64,000 nucleotides of DNA from Pseudomonadota bacterium (GCA_018896025.1 JAHIND010000035.1:62001-126000), one strand, 5' to 3'. Shown: positions 18,318 through 27,496, numbered from the stretch's first letter. Numbers and translations are program-made. Notes: generated by a model from the sequence alone, not told the origin.

Positions 18318-19631
18318 TCAATATTCGGCAAAATGCTTTTCCAGCATGATCTTCAAGATGGTGCGGTCGGTCTCCACCATGCCCTCGGTGCTGAGTAGGC
18401 CCACGTTCTTGGTGGTCTGCTCCAGGGTGCCACCCACTATGCCGTCGGTGGGCTGCACGCTGACCCCCTGCAGGGCGAACAGGGCCGCCTGCACCGCGGT
18501 GCCCGCGGCGGTGGAGAGCTTGAGGGCGCAGCTGGCCTTGGCCCCGTCACAGATGACTCCGGCCAGGTCCGAGGTGAGGTTGATGATCGCCGCAGCGATG
18601 TAGTGCAGGCTGCCGCCCAAGAGGTAGGTGACCCCGGCGGCCGCTCCCGCCCCGGCGGCGATGGAACAGCCGCACACCGCCGAGAGCCGCCCGGTGTGGG
18701 CCTTCACGTAGCCGGTAACCAGGTGGCTCAGCCCCACCGCCTTGAGCACCTCGGTGTCGTCCACCTCCAGGTACTCGCGCAGGGCCCAGATGGGCAGCAC
18801 GGCGGTGAGCCCGTGGTTACCACTGCCCGCCGAGGCCATGGCCGGCAGCTTGACTCCGGCCATGCGGGCGTCCGCCGCGGCCGAGGCCAGCATCTTGGCG
18901 GCCACGATCATGTCCTTTTTGATCAGCCCCTGGCGCACCAGCCGCTCCTGGGCCTGGCCGATGCCCAGGCCCGAGCCGTGCTTCATGCCGTATTCGGCCA
19001 GCTTGAGGTTGACCTTTACGCTCTGCTCCAGGAAGTCCATGTCTTCCTGGTCGAAGTCGTCGATCATATCCACCAGCTTGGACAGAGGCAGGTCCTTGAA
19101 CCATTTCTCCATCTCGGCAAGCTGGCTGGCCGAGCCGCCTCCCTTGCCCGCGAGCAGGGGGTTGTCCGTGATCTCCTGGCCATTGAGGCCCAGGTAGACC
19201 AGGTTGTCGTGCAACTCGCAGATGACCGCCTCGGCCCGGTCTTCCCCGGCGGTCAGAACCACCTTGACGTACAAGCCGGTTTCTCGGCGCAGGTTGACCT
19301 TCACCTTGCCCTCGGCCTGGGCCTTCTTGGCCAGGGCCACCACCTCGTCGTCGATGGGCTCCAAGACCTCCATGGACAGGGTGGGGTCGCCGCCCAATGC
19401 GCCCAGGGCGGCGGCCATGTCCAAGCCGGAGAGGCCTCCGGTGCCGGGAATGGAAACGGCGATGCCGTTCTTATAGATGTTGGGGTCCACCCACAGATCC
19501 AGGCGGTCGAAGCCGCGCTGGGGCAACAAGGATGATGCCGCCGCCGCCGCCAGGGCGATGGCCACCGGCTCGGTGCAGCCCAAGGCCGGCGCGACCTCCA
19601 TTTTCAATATTTCTTTTACGGTAAACGGCAC
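18318..19631 (-). CDS. UPF0597/L-cysteine desulfidase-like iron-sulfur protein
   Basis: A 437-residue protein of the serine dehydratase alpha-like/UPF0597 family, whose known member CyuA turns L-cysteine into pyruvate, ammonia and sulfide with a [4Fe-4S] cluster. The N-terminal APALGCTEPVAIALAAA holds the first cluster cysteine. Others stand in SAVCGCSIAAGAGAAAG near residue 336 and in AGVICDGAKASCALK near 375. The start is a GTG at 19631 with GAGGAG eight bases upstream. It is the first gene of the long operon that runs toward 8966. Relatives may act on other beta-substituted amino acids, so cysteine is likely but not proven. Confidence 0.85.
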   Translation of the reverse strand: MPFTVKEILKMEVAPALGCTEPVAIALAAAAASSLLPQRGFDRLDLWVDPNIYKNGIAVSIPGTGGLSGLDMAAALGALGGDPTLSMEVLEPIDDEVVALAKKAQAEGKVKVNLRRETGLYVKVVLTAGEDRAEAVICELHDNLVYLGLNGQEITDNPLLAGKGGGSASQLAEMEKWFKDLPLSKLVDMIDDFDQEDMDFLEQSVKVNLKLAEYGMKHGSGLGIGQAQERLVRQGLIKKDMIVAAKMLASAAADARMAGVKLPAMASAGSGNHGLTAVLPIWALREYLEVDDTEVLKAVGLSHLVTGYVKAHTGRLSAVCGCSIAAGAGAAAGVTYLLGGSLHYIAAAIINLTSDLAGVICDGAKASCALKLSTAAGTAVQAALFALQGVSVQPTDGIVGGTLEQTTKNVGLLSTEGMVETDRTILKIMLEKHFAEY

Positions 19632-19954
19632 CTTGACAACTCCTCACCCGGGGAGAAAATGCCGGGCGTTCAGCAAGTAACAGCGCTCAATCAACGCGGG
19701 AGCCGGGTCGGCGCCATGGGCTCCGACTCCGTTCCTGCATCCCCCCGGTTTGCGAAAAATCCTAAAGGCGCCCCTAGGGGCGTCCCATGGGATAGCATTT
19801 ATATTTATTGTGTATGTAAGGCGTATGCACGTCAAGAGACAATTTTGTCCCCTGGCGTGGCTCCGCCGCGCCGCGTCCGGGCCAACCGCCCTACAGGTTC
19901 AGTATGAATTGTCGGGAAGCCAAACCGCCAGGCAAAGAAAAAATAATTCAGGTC
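19632..19954 (-). promoter_or_regulatory. Control region of the desulfidase-to-GntR operon
   Basis: No gene is supported here. On the minus strand a -35-like TTGACG (19830-19835) and a -10-like ACAATA (19806-19811) are spaced by 18 bases. Just upstream lies the dyad GACAA-TT-TTGTC (19838-19849), a possible operator. Downstream of the -10, at 19769-19782, is the perfect 14-base palindrome CGCCCCTAGGGGCG, which can also form an RNA hairpin in the leader. The leader to the GTG at 19631 would be about 170 bases. Which regulator binds is unknown; the GntR/FCD gene at the operon end is the obvious candidate. Confidence 0.5.
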
Positions 19955-21274
19955 CTAGAGCGAAGGGTTCACCTGGGTGCGCACCATGCGGCGCACCTTG
20001 CCCGGAGCGGATTTCCAGAGCAAAACGATGGAAACCCACAAGGAGACCAGGCAGATGGACAGGGTGAGGAAATAGCTGCCCGTGGCGTCGCGCAGCAGGC
20101 CGGAGACATAGGGGCCAATGGCGCCGCCCACCCCGGTGCCCAGAAAGATCACCGCGAAGATGAGCCCGAAGGAGCCGCCCATGAACAGGTCGGCCGCCGC
20201 CGCCGGATATATGGGGGTGGCCCCGCCATAGCCAAACCCGAACAAGAAGGCGAAGGTCAGGGCCAGGATGGCCAGTTGGGGGCTGATAAAAATCAGCGAC
20301 AGCATGCCCAGGGTGCAGATGCACACCGTAAGCAAGGTGGTCAGCTCCCGTCCCAGGCGGTCGGACAGGGCCCCGAAGAGCACCTTGCCCCCGGAGGAGA
20401 AGATGCCCACCAGGCCCAGGTACACCGCCGCCACCTGCACGGTGAGGCCCGAATCCACCATGGCCGAGGCCGCGTGCATCAGGGTGGACTGGTAGCAGAA
20501 GGAACTGCAGCAATAGGCCAGCATGAGCAGCCAAAAGGGCCTGGTGCGCACCGCGGCGGCCAGGGTCCAGGGCTTGGCGGCCCAGGCGGGGTCCAGAACT
20601 TCAACCTCCCAGCGAATCTGCTTGCGCTTCTTGCCGTTGCCTTGGCCGCCGCCCTCCAGCTCCAGGCCCATGGACTGGGGGTTGGGCCGGGCCAGAAACA
20701 GGTTAAGGGGGATGATCACCCCGGCCACCAGCCCGGCCAGGCACAGATAGGCCCCGCGCCAGCCGAATGCGGTGATCCATCGCTCGGCCAGGGGGGTGAG
20801 GGCCATCATGCCGATGCCGATGCCCGCGAAGGCGACGCCCACCGCCGCGCCCCGGCGGCGCTCGAACCAGCGCGAGAGCAGGGCCGAGTTGGTGGTGAAG
20901 CCCATGAGGCTGACCCCCACCCCGGCCAGGATGCCGTAGCTGACGCGGAAAAACCACAGGCTCTGGGTGAAGCTGACCAGCACCAGGGCCGCCGAGAGCA
21001 GCACCGCGCCCGCGGGCATGACCAGGCGGGGCCCGAAGCGGTCCAGCAGACGCCCGGCCAGGGGGCTGGTGAAGGCGTTGCAAAAGACAAAAACCGAGAA
21101 GATGGAGGCGGCCGAGCCCCGACTCCAGCCGAAGTCCTTCATCACCGCCAAGTAGAACACCGAAAAGGAGTACCAAAGCCCGAAGGCCACGGCCAGGTTG
21201 CAGAAGCACAGCCCCACGATGACCCATCCGTAATAAAACCGGGGCTGGGGCCCGCTGAATAGGCCGCTTACCAT
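19955..21274 (-). CDS. MFS transporter, monocarboxylate-type
   Basis: A 439-residue major-facilitator protein with about 12 hydrophobic segments. The N-terminal FYYGWVIVGLCFCNLAVAFGLWYSFSVF is typical of the bacterial oxalate/monocarboxylate-porter-like group. The loop 2-3 motif GRLLDRFGPR and the stretch SRWFERRRGAAVG are visible, and a charged central loop (residues about 205-225) is rich in Gly, Lys and Arg. AGGAGGAAA stands before the ATG. It lies upstream of the desulfidase operon in the same direction with a 323-base gap that contains a promoter, so it is probably a separate unit. Substrate unknown. Confidence 0.85.
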   Translation of the reverse strand: MVSGLFSGPQPRFYYGWVIVGLCFCNLAVAFGLWYSFSVFYLAVMKDFGWSRGSAASIFSVFVFCNAFTSPLAGRLLDRFGPRLVMPAGAVLLSAALVLVSFTQSLWFFRVSYGILAGVGVSLMGFTTNSALLSRWFERRRGAAVGVAFAGIGIGMMALTPLAERWITAFGWRGAYLCLAGLVAGVIIPLNLFLARPNPQSMGLELEGGGQGNGKKRKQIRWEVEVLDPAWAAKPWTLAAAVRTRPFWLLMLAYCCSSFCYQSTLMHAASAMVDSGLTVQVAAVYLGLVGIFSSGGKVLFGALSDRLGRELTTLLTVCICTLGMLSLIFISPQLAILALTFAFLFGFGYGGATPIYPAAAADLFMGGSFGLIFAVIFLGTGVGGAIGPYVSGLLRDATGSYFLTLSICLVSLWVSIVLLWKSAPGKVRRMVRTQVNPSL

Positions 21275-21402
21275 GTGGCTTTCCTCCTGATGCTTTCCAA
21301 CCGCCTGGGCAGGCCCGGCGCGGAGCCTTGGGCAGGGCTTAAATTATATACACCCTTTTTAGTCATATATTTAATTAATTATTTCACAGATCGGCATACT
21401 CC

Positions 21403-21440
21403 AAAAAACGGGGCTCCCGCGTGTGCACGGAAGCCCCGTT
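21403..21440 (-). terminator. Rho-independent terminator after the 13-heme cytochrome gene
   Basis: Read on the minus strand, AACGGGGCT pairs with AGCCCCGTT across a 16-base loop and is followed by a run of six T (plus-strand A at 21403-21408). It lies 27 bases after the cytochrome stop and closes the three-gene redox operon. Confidence 0.85.
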
Positions 21441-21466
21441 GTCATGGGTTATATCTTAAAGCCGCG

Positions 21467-23692
21467 CTATTTGCACTCCCGGTCTATGGTGCTGGCCAGG
21501 GGCAGTTTCTTCAGGCGGCCGCCGTAGACGATGGGGTCGCCCTTGTAGCCCAGGGCCTTGAAGTTCAGGTAGTCGGTCTTGCCGATCAGCTCGTGCACGT
21601 CGCGGCCCTGCTTCTTCATCCACTCAAAGTCCGTGCCCCGGTGGGCCAATTTCTTGAAGTCCACGTGGCGCTCGTCCTTGTGGCAGCGGCAGCAGGTCTT
21701 GTCCTTGGCCAGGGACTCGTGGCACTGGGCGCAGCCCAGGGCCGCCTTGGCGGGCATGGTCTCGTGGGTCAGGCCCCAATACATGCGGGTCTGCACCCAC
21801 TGGTACTGGCCACTGTAGGGCTTGAGCCCCTTGTTGTTCGGGTTCACCTTGATGGACTCGGCCATGCCCTTGACAAAGGCCTTGTTCCAGGCCTGGTCGA
21901 TAACCTTGTCCGGCACCGGGGTCTTGGTCTTGCCGATGGTGGCCCAGAAGCCGCCGGGGCCGTAGAGGTGGGGCACCAGGAGGAGCTTGTTCACCGCGTC
22001 GGCCGCCTGCTTGCCCTCCATGAGCTTGAAGGGATAGATGCGGCTGGCCGGGTCGCGGAAGCCGCCCACCGGCTTGGTGATGTCCACCACCTTGCTGGTG
22101 TCTATCTTGTCGCCCAACAGCACCCGCTCCACCTTGCCGTTGTACCAGGCGTAGGCGGGCTTCATGCTCTCCTTCCAAAGGAACTCGCCCTTTTTCCAGT
22201 CATAGTCGGGCATGCCGTAGCGGTCCTTCTTGGGCTTGCGCTCCTTGCGGCCCGCCTTGGACCAGTCCCACCAGGTCTTGGTGGCCCGGCACTTGGCGTA
22301 GACCGGGCTGTGGCAGGTGACGCAGAACAGATGCTCCACGTGGCGGTTCAGGTGATGGTCCAGCAGGGAGTTGCCGTTGTGAGGCTTATTGGTGTGGCAG
22401 TCCTGGCAGGTGCGCGAGCCCTCGGCCACGGGCAGCGACAGTGAGCGCCCGCTGATCTTGTGGTTGCGGGTCTTGTGGCACTCCTGGCAGGCGAAGTCCA
22501 TGCCCCCCATGTGCACGTCGCAGCTCTTGGAGGGGTAGTAGAGGATGCCGTTCATGTCGCCGTGCTTGACTGCGTCGCCGCCGCCGCCTTGGAAGTGACA
22601 GTCGCCGCAGTTCTTGCGGCTGGGATGGCCCACGCTCTGGGCGATCTTCTTGAAGTCCAGCTCCAGGAAGGGCCAACCGGCGGCGGTGGGCACCTTGGAG
22701 TAGGTGCCGGTGGTGTCGTGGCACACCAGGCAGTCCATGCGGCTCTGGTCGTTGAAGTCGAACTCCGCGTTGCTCCAGCCGTAGCCCGCGTGGCAGGAGG
22801 TGCAGCGGGGCCAGTTGGAAGGCAGGGCCACGCAGAAGTTGTTGATGGTGTTGGTGGCCTTGCCCATGTCGATGCGCTTTTCGCCGTTCACCGTGAAGGG
22901 CGAGGGGCCCTTCCACTGCCAGTGGGCCGCGCTTTGCAGATGGTTGGCCGCGTCCTGGTGGCAGCGCAGGCACTCCTTGGTCACCTCCAGGGGGCCCGGC
23001 TTGTCGGGCAGCTTCACCAGCTTGCGGTGGTCGGGCACCTTCTTGGCGTGGCAGTCGGTGCAGCCCACCGGCCCTTGCTTGCGTTTTTCATGGCAGCCCA
23101 TGCACTGGCGGTGCAGGGCGGCCTTTAGCCCCAGGCGGCCGGGCAGCTCGGGGTTGAAGGAGCTTTGGTGGCAAGCCACGCAGCGGGTGGTCTCCGAGGC
23201 GTCCTTGGCCGCGGGCTTGGCGTGGTGGCAGGTGAAGCACTGGCCCTCAAGGACCGCGGCGTGCTTCTTGTGCATGAAGCGCACCGCCTCGTAGAGGTCG
23301 CCCTCCTTGTTGACCATGGGGTTGTCCAGCACCAGGTAGGGATACTTCATGTCCGCCATCTTGGGCATCTTGTCGCCCAGGCGCAGGCGGCGCTCCCGCT
23401 GGGTTTCCTCCAGGGTCTTGACCACCAAGGGCGGGACCTCGTGGGCCCGCTTGAGGGCGGCCACCTGATCCACAGGCACCCAGGGCGTGCCGTCGGGGTT
23501 CACCTTGGGCGGGGGGGGCGGCGGGGGCTGTTGCCATTTCTTGGCCGCGGCCACCGGGTCGAAGGGCTTGGGCGCGGCGGGCGCGGCAGGGGTGGCGGCC
23601 ACGGGGCCTTGATAGGCGTAGAGCACCAGGCCCAGGCCAACCAGAACCCCCACCAGCCATACGGTCAGAAACTTCTTGCGGCGGGCGCTCAT
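21467..23692 (-). CDS. Thirteen-heme cytochrome c, octaheme tetrathionate reductase-like
   Basis: A 741-residue periplasmic multiheme protein held by an uncleaved N-terminal helix (FLTVWLVGVLVGLGLVLYAY) and followed by a proline-rich linker near residue 56. Thirteen CxxCH motifs start near residues 152, 171, 197, 211, 241, 297, 321, 362, 402, 429, 457, 654 and 667. Eleven are packed into residues 150-461; a heme-free stretch of about 190 residues separates the last two. The segment NFCVALPSNWPRCTSCHAGY followed by DCLVCHDTTGTYSK is characteristic of the octaheme tetrathionate reductase family, but that family normally has eight hemes. The start overlaps the NrfD stop (ATGA). It probably exchanges electrons with a sulfur or nitrogen compound outside the membrane. 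Confidence 0.9.
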   Translation of the reverse strand: MSARRKKFLTVWLVGVLVGLGLVLYAYQGPVAATPAAPAAPKPFDPVAAAKKWQQPPPPPPPKVNPDGTPWVPVDQVAALKRAHEVPPLVVKTLEETQRERRLRLGDKMPKMADMKYPYLVLDNPMVNKEGDLYEAVRFMHKKHAAVLEGQCFTCHHAKPAAKDASETTRCVACHQSSFNPELPGRLGLKAALHRQCMGCHEKRKQGPVGCTDCHAKKVPDHRKLVKLPDKPGPLEVTKECLRCHQDAANHLQSAAHWQWKGPSPFTVNGEKRIDMGKATNTINNFCVALPSNWPRCTSCHAGYGWSNAEFDFNDQSRMDCLVCHDTTGTYSKVPTAAGWPFLELDFKKIAQSVGHPSRKNCGDCHFQGGGGDAVKHGDMNGILYYPSKSCDVHMGGMDFACQECHKTRNHKISGRSLSLPVAEGSRTCQDCHTNKPHNGNSLLDHHLNRHVEHLFCVTCHSPVYAKCRATKTWWDWSKAGRKERKPKKDRYGMPDYDWKKGEFLWKESMKPAYAWYNGKVERVLLGDKIDTSKVVDITKPVGGFRDPASRIYPFKLMEGKQAADAVNKLLLVPHLYGPGGFWATIGKTKTPVPDKVIDQAWNKAFVKGMAESIKVNPNNKGLKPYSGQYQWVQTRMYWGLTHETMPAKAALGCAQCHESLAKDKTCCRCHKDERHVDFKKLAHRGTDFEWMKKQGRDVHELIGKTDYLNFKALGYKGDPIVYGGRLKKLPLASTIDRECK

Positions 23693-24921
23693 GAGTTGGC
23701 CTCCTTTCCTGCGGGGGAAAGAACCGGGAGGTAGTAGACAGTGAAGCGATAGGCCAGCATGAGTATGGCTATGAATCCGGCGGTGATCGCCAACTCACCC
23801 ACCGAGGGGAAGTAGGACTGCACCGGGTAAGGCGGCTGGAAGGCCACCAGGAAAACGTTCATGCGGTTGACGATGACCCCGCCCACCACCAGGCAGGCGG
23901 CGATGAACAGGGGCGTGCGATGGTTGCGCACCTTGGGGAACAGCAGCATGACCCAGGGGATGACGATGCCGAAGAGCACCTCCACCGCGAAGGAGCGGCC
24001 CTGCACCGATCCGTCGAAGATTAGGGGCCACACCCCGCGGGCGATCACGTCGCCGATCTTGAGCGCGCCGTAGATGCCCAGCAGCACTATGGTGATGCGC
24101 ACCATGCGCGAGAGGATATCCATCTCGTCTTCCAGGTCAAAGGAGGCGCTCACCAGGGTGTTCTCGAACACCACCATGGGAAAGCCCACGGCGATGGCCG
24201 AGGTGAGGAACAGCAGCGGCAGGATGGGGGTGTACCAAAGAGCGTGCATTTTGGTGGGGGCCACGAGCAGCAAAGAGCCCAAGCCCGACTGGTGCATACA
24301 CGAAAGCACCACCCCGGCGATGATGAACACCCACATCACCTTGCTAAGATTGCGGTTCAAGAAGGCCAGGAGCCCTTCCGCCGCCTCGGCGACGGCCACC
24401 ACGGGCCAGGAGCGGTTGGCCAGGGAGGCCTTGAAGCCGTGGGCGAAGCGCTCGGCCACCACGGGCAGAAATTCGGCGTGCAGCACCGCAGTGTAGATCA
24501 TCACGCACATGGCCACTTCGAAAAGCACCGAGTTGGGGTTCCAAAAGATCATGGGCTTCCAGATGGCCCAGGAGCGGCCGATGTCCACCACCAGGGCCAG
24601 GGACACGAACACGTAACCCAACAGGGCGGTGAGCAGGGCGGGCCGCACCACCGGCTCGTAGGCGTGGCGGCCGAAGATGTGGGCCAGGGCGGCGGTGGTG
24701 AAGCCTCCGGCGGCCAGGGCCACGCCCGAGGCCACGTCCACCCCGATCCACAGGCCCCAGGGGTGGGACTGGCTGAGGTGGGTCACCGCGCCCAGGCCGC
24801 CGATGTAGCGGGCCACCACGAACATGAAACCGGTAATGGCCAGGGCGGCCATGACCAGGGCTCCGGGGCTCCAGAAACGGGTTTTGCCTTGCAGGGGGGC
24901 CGCGTGGCTGTGCGCGCTCAT
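23689..24921 (-). CDS. NrfD/PsrC/HybB-like integral membrane subunit
   Basis: A 410-residue quinone-reactive membrane protein with about ten helices. The opening [64 protein letters not shown] is a near-diagnostic NrfD/HybB signature. I start at the ATG at 24921, which overlaps the ferredoxin stop (ATGA); the frame is open upstream but only as a shadow. No heme-binding motif is present. It should link the quinone pool to the Tat-exported iron-sulfur protein and the 13-heme cytochrome. Confidence 0.92.
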   Translation of the reverse strand: MSAHSHAAPLQGKTRFWSPGALVMAALAITGFMFVVARYIGGLGAVTHLSQSHPWGLWIGVDVASGVALAAGGFTTAALAHIFGRHAYEPVVRPALLTALLGYVFVSLALVVDIGRSWAIWKPMIFWNPNSVLFEVAMCVMIYTAVLHAEFLPVVAERFAHGFKASLANRSWPVVAVAEAAEGLLAFLNRNLSKVMWVFIIAGVVLSCMHQSGLGSLLLVAPTKMHALWYTPILPLLFLTSAIAVGFPMVVFENTLVSASFDLEDEMDILSRMVRITIVLLGIYGALKIGDVIARGVWPLIFDGSVQGRSFAVEVLFGIVIPWVMLLFPKVRNHRTPLFIAACLVVGGVIVNRMNVFLVAFQPPYPVQSYFPSVGELAITAGFIAILMLAYRFTVYYLPVLSPAGKEANS

Positions 24922-25832
24922 GACCTGTCCTCTCCCTGGTCCCGCTTGCGGTTGAACACGGCCATGGCCCCGCCCAGCAGGGCGAACAAGGACAGGGGGG
25001 CCCACATATAAGAGAAGATGCCGTGCTGGATGGTCTCGGTGAGGTGGGGCATGGGCTGGCTGGGCAGCTTGAGGAAGCCCACCTTGGCGAAGGGCTCGCG
25101 GGAGATGTAGAGCCAGCTGGTGCCGCCCACTTCCTTTTCGCCGTAGACCTGGGGCTGGTAGCGGCCCGGGTCGTCAGCCATCTTCTGCTTGGCCAGCTTG
25201 ATAAGCTCCGAGCGCTTGCCAAAGGTGATGGCCTCCACCGGGCAGACCTGGGCGCAGCCGGGCTTGCCTCCGGCCTGGGAGATGCGCTCAAAGCAGAAGG
25301 TGCACTTGCGCACCCTGGGGGTCAGGGGGTCGTGGTATTCGTAGGCCGGGATCTGGAAGGGGCAGGCCACCATGCAGTAGCGGCAGCCGATGCACTTGGA
25401 CACGTCGTAGTGCACCGCGCCGTTGGGTTTTTTGGTGAGCGCCCCCACGATGCAGGCGCTGGCGCAGGCCGGGTCCTGACAGTGCATGCACTGCACCTTC
25501 ACGAAGGTGGGGGCCATCTGGTTGCGCTCGTCGCGCCGCCCGGTGTAGTAGCGGTTGATCACGGTGAAGGCCTCGGGGCCGGGACGGCGCTTGTCGTCCA
25601 GCACGGTGAGGTCGTCAAAGGGCCGCTCGGGCTCGGGCAAGTGGTTCACTTGGTTGCAGGCCTGCTCGCATTTGCGGCAGCCCACGCACACGCTCAGGTC
25701 CACCAGGCAGCCGTAGGCGTCCGGCGGCGGCTGGTAGGCCCGGGCCGCCGAGGCCCGGCTGGGTTTGCCCAGGGCTCCCGCCCCCAGGGCCGCTCCGGTG
25801 AGCCCCAGAAATCTCCTCCTGTTTAACTCCAC
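24918..25832 (-). CDS. Tat-exported 4x[4Fe-4S] ferredoxin with C-terminal membrane anchor (HybA-like)
   Basis: A 304-residue electron-transfer protein. The N-terminus [19 protein letters not shown] is a twin-arginine signal. Four cysteine groups follow: [13 protein letters not shown] near residue 48, [13 protein letters not shown] near 117, [12 protein letters not shown] near 145 and [22 protein letters not shown] near 180. Together they bind four cubane clusters as in PsrB/DmsB/HybA. A hydrophobic segment near the C-terminus ([19 protein letters not shown]) anchors it, as in HybA. It is the first gene of the redox operon and faces a sigma-54 activator gene. A -24/-12 promoter lies about 95 bases upstream of its ATG. 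Confidence 0.92.
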   Translation of the reverse strand: MELNRRRFLGLTGAALGAGALGKPSRASAARAYQPPPDAYGCLVDLSVCVGCRKCEQACNQVNHLPEPERPFDDLTVLDDKRRPGPEAFTVINRYYTGRRDERNQMAPTFVKVQCMHCQDPACASACIVGALTKKPNGAVHYDVSKCIGCRYCMVACPFQIPAYEYHDPLTPRVRKCTFCFERISQAGGKPGCAQVCPVEAITFGKRSELIKLAKQKMADDPGRYQPQVYGEKEVGGTSWLYISREPFAKVGFLKLPSQPMPHLTETIQHGIFSYMWAPLSLFALLGGAMAVFNRKRDQGEDRS

Positions 25833-25923
25833 TTGCCAATCCTTTCCAGTGCGGCGAACAACAAGCTCTTCAGTAGGACAAAAACTACTATTTTCGTATG
25901 CTTAAGTGGCTCGCTCACTCTAA

Positions 25924-25939
25924 TGCAATTGACGGGCCA
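25924..25939 (-). promoter_or_regulatory. Sigma-54 (-24/-12) promoter of the redox operon
   Basis: On the minus strand the 16-mer TGGCCCGTCAATTGCA matches the sigma-54 consensus TGGCAC-R-N4-TTGCW at every fixed position except one (C for A). The GG and GC elements have the required spacing. It points toward the ferredoxin gene, giving a leader of about 80 bases. The divergent gene encodes a sigma-54 activator, which strongly supports the call. Confidence 0.82.
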
Positions 25940-26041
25940 TGATGGGATGAAACTTAATTACCTATAGATAATGCTACATTAAAATACCCACTGATCTCCG
26001 GAAAATACCTATAGCCCTATACCTTTTTTACGTTTATATTT

Positions 26042-26061
26042 ACATGTGTCTAGACACATGT
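26042..26061. promoter_or_regulatory. Perfect 20-bp palindrome, probable activator-binding site
   Basis: The sequence ACATGTGTCTAGACACATGT is a perfect 20-base inverted repeat. It lies about 105 bases upstream of the sigma-54 promoter, a normal upstream-activating distance, and inside the leader of the activator gene just before its ribosome-binding site. It may serve both as enhancer for the redox operon and as an operator for autoregulation. Confidence 0.75.
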
Positions 26062-26072
26062 CAGGAGGACCC

Positions 26073-27488
26073 ATGGCCCCCAATGAAATCGGCCGCCACT
26101 GGCGTAGCATCCTGGACACCCTCAGCGACGGGGTGGCCATCATCGACCCCAGCGGCCAGGTGCTCATGGTCAACCAGGCCATGTGTCGCCTCACCGGTTA
26201 CGAGGACTGGGAGTTGGTGGGCCAGGCCTGCACCGTGTTCAACTGCGACGCCTGCGCCCGCACCCGCCGCCCCCAGCGGGGCGGGTGGTGCGAGCTGTTT
26301 TCCGGGGAGCAGCCCGAGAACCGGGAAATCTCCTGCCGCCTGATCCGCAAGGACGGCACCTACATGCCCGCCCTCAAGGTGGCCGCCCTGTTGCGCGACG
26401 GCGACGGCCGCCTATTGGGCGCGGTGGAAACTGTCACCGACCTCTCGGCCATCAGCCGCCGGGACCAAAAGATCAACGAGCTGTCCCACCAGTTGGCCGG
26501 AGAGGATGGCTTCATGGGCATGGTGGGCCAGAGCGAGGCCATGCGCCGGGTCTATCATCTGGTGGAAAAGGCGGCCCAGGGACAGGCCCCGGTCTTGATC
26601 CACGGGGAGAGCGGCACGGGCAAGGAGTTGGTGGCCCGGGCCATCCACGACCTGGGCGAGCGGCATGAAGGGCCCTACGTGGTGTTCAACTGCGCGGCGC
26701 TGAGCGAATCGCTTTTCGAAAGCGAGCTGTTCGGCCACGTGAAGGGGGCCTTCACCGGGGCCCACCGCCACCGGGCGGGGCGTCTGGAGTCGGCCCACGG
26801 GGGCGACTTTTTCATGGACGAGATCGGCGAACTGCCGGTCAGCTCCCAGGTGAAGCTGCTAAGGGTGCTGGAAGAGAAGCACTTCGAACGGGTGGGCGAT
26901 CAGCGCACCTTGTTCGTGGACGTGCGCTTCATCGCCGCCACCAACCGGGACCTGGGGGCCATGCTCCAGGCGGGCCAATTCCGCGAGGACCTCTACTTCC
27001 GCCTCAACGTGATCCCCATCCACCTGCCCCCCCTGCGCCAGCGCAAGGAGGACATCCCCGCCCTGGTGGAGCACTTCCTGGCCCGTTTGCGGCGGCGCAC
27101 CTCCAAAGACATCGCCGGGGTGTCCCGACAGGTCATGGAGCGCCTTACCGCCTACCACTGGCCGGGCAACGTGCGCGAGCTGCGCACTTGCTTGGAATAC
27201 GCCTTTGTCCTGGCCGACCGCGGCCTCATCGAGCTGGACCAGCTGCCGCCCCACCTGGACGGCCGGGCCGTTGCTCCGGCCCAGGCCGCGCCCGCCCCCT
27301 CCCCCACCGCCCTGGAGCACCGCCACACCCCGGAGGACGAAAGCCAACGCCGGGAGCTGGCCGAGGCGCTCAGGGCCGCCGGGGGCAATCAGACCAAGGC
27401 GGCCAAGCTCTTGGGGGTGAGCCGGGCCACGGTTTACAACCGCATGAACCGCCTGGGCATCGAGCTGAAAAAATCGGTGCGCGACTAA
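26073..27488 (+). CDS. Sigma-54-dependent activator with PAS sensor domain and Fis-type HTH
   Basis: A 471-residue enhancer-binding protein. A PAS domain (about residues 5-125) contains an unusual cysteine group at about 53, 58, 61, 73 and 88. The AAA+ domain has Walker A GESGTGKE (178-185), the sigma-54 contact loop GAFTGA (225-230) and FMDEIGELP near 250. The C-terminus is a Fis-type helix-turn-helix (NQTKAAKLLGVSRATVYNRMNRL). I choose the ATG at 26073 because AGGAGG (26063-26068) precedes it. No receiver domain is present, so it is a one-component sensor. It probably turns on the divergent cytochrome operon in response to redox state, a metal or a ligand sensed by the cysteine-bearing PAS. 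Confidence 0.93.
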   Translation: MAPNEIGRHWRSILDTLSDGVAIIDPSGQVLMVNQAMCRLTGYEDWELVGQACTVFNCDACARTRRPQRGGWCELFSGEQPENREISCRLIRKDGTYMPALKVAALLRDGDGRLLGAVETVTDLSAISRRDQKINELSHQLAGEDGFMGMVGQSEAMRRVYHLVEKAAQGQAPVLIHGESGTGKELVARAIHDLGERHEGPYVVFNCAALSESLFESELFGHVKGAFTGAHRHRAGRLESAHGGDFFMDEIGELPVSSQVKLLRVLEEKHFERVGDQRTLFVDVRFIAATNRDLGAMLQAGQFREDLYFRLNVIPIHLPPLRQRKEDIPALVEHFLARLRRRTSKDIAGVSRQVMERLTAYHWPGNVRELRTCLEYAFVLADRGLIELDQLPPHLDGRAVAPAQAAPAPSPTALEHRHTPEDESQRRELAEALRAAGGNQTKAAKLLGVSRATVYNRMNRLGIELKKSVRD

Positions 27489-27496
27489 GCGCCGGG

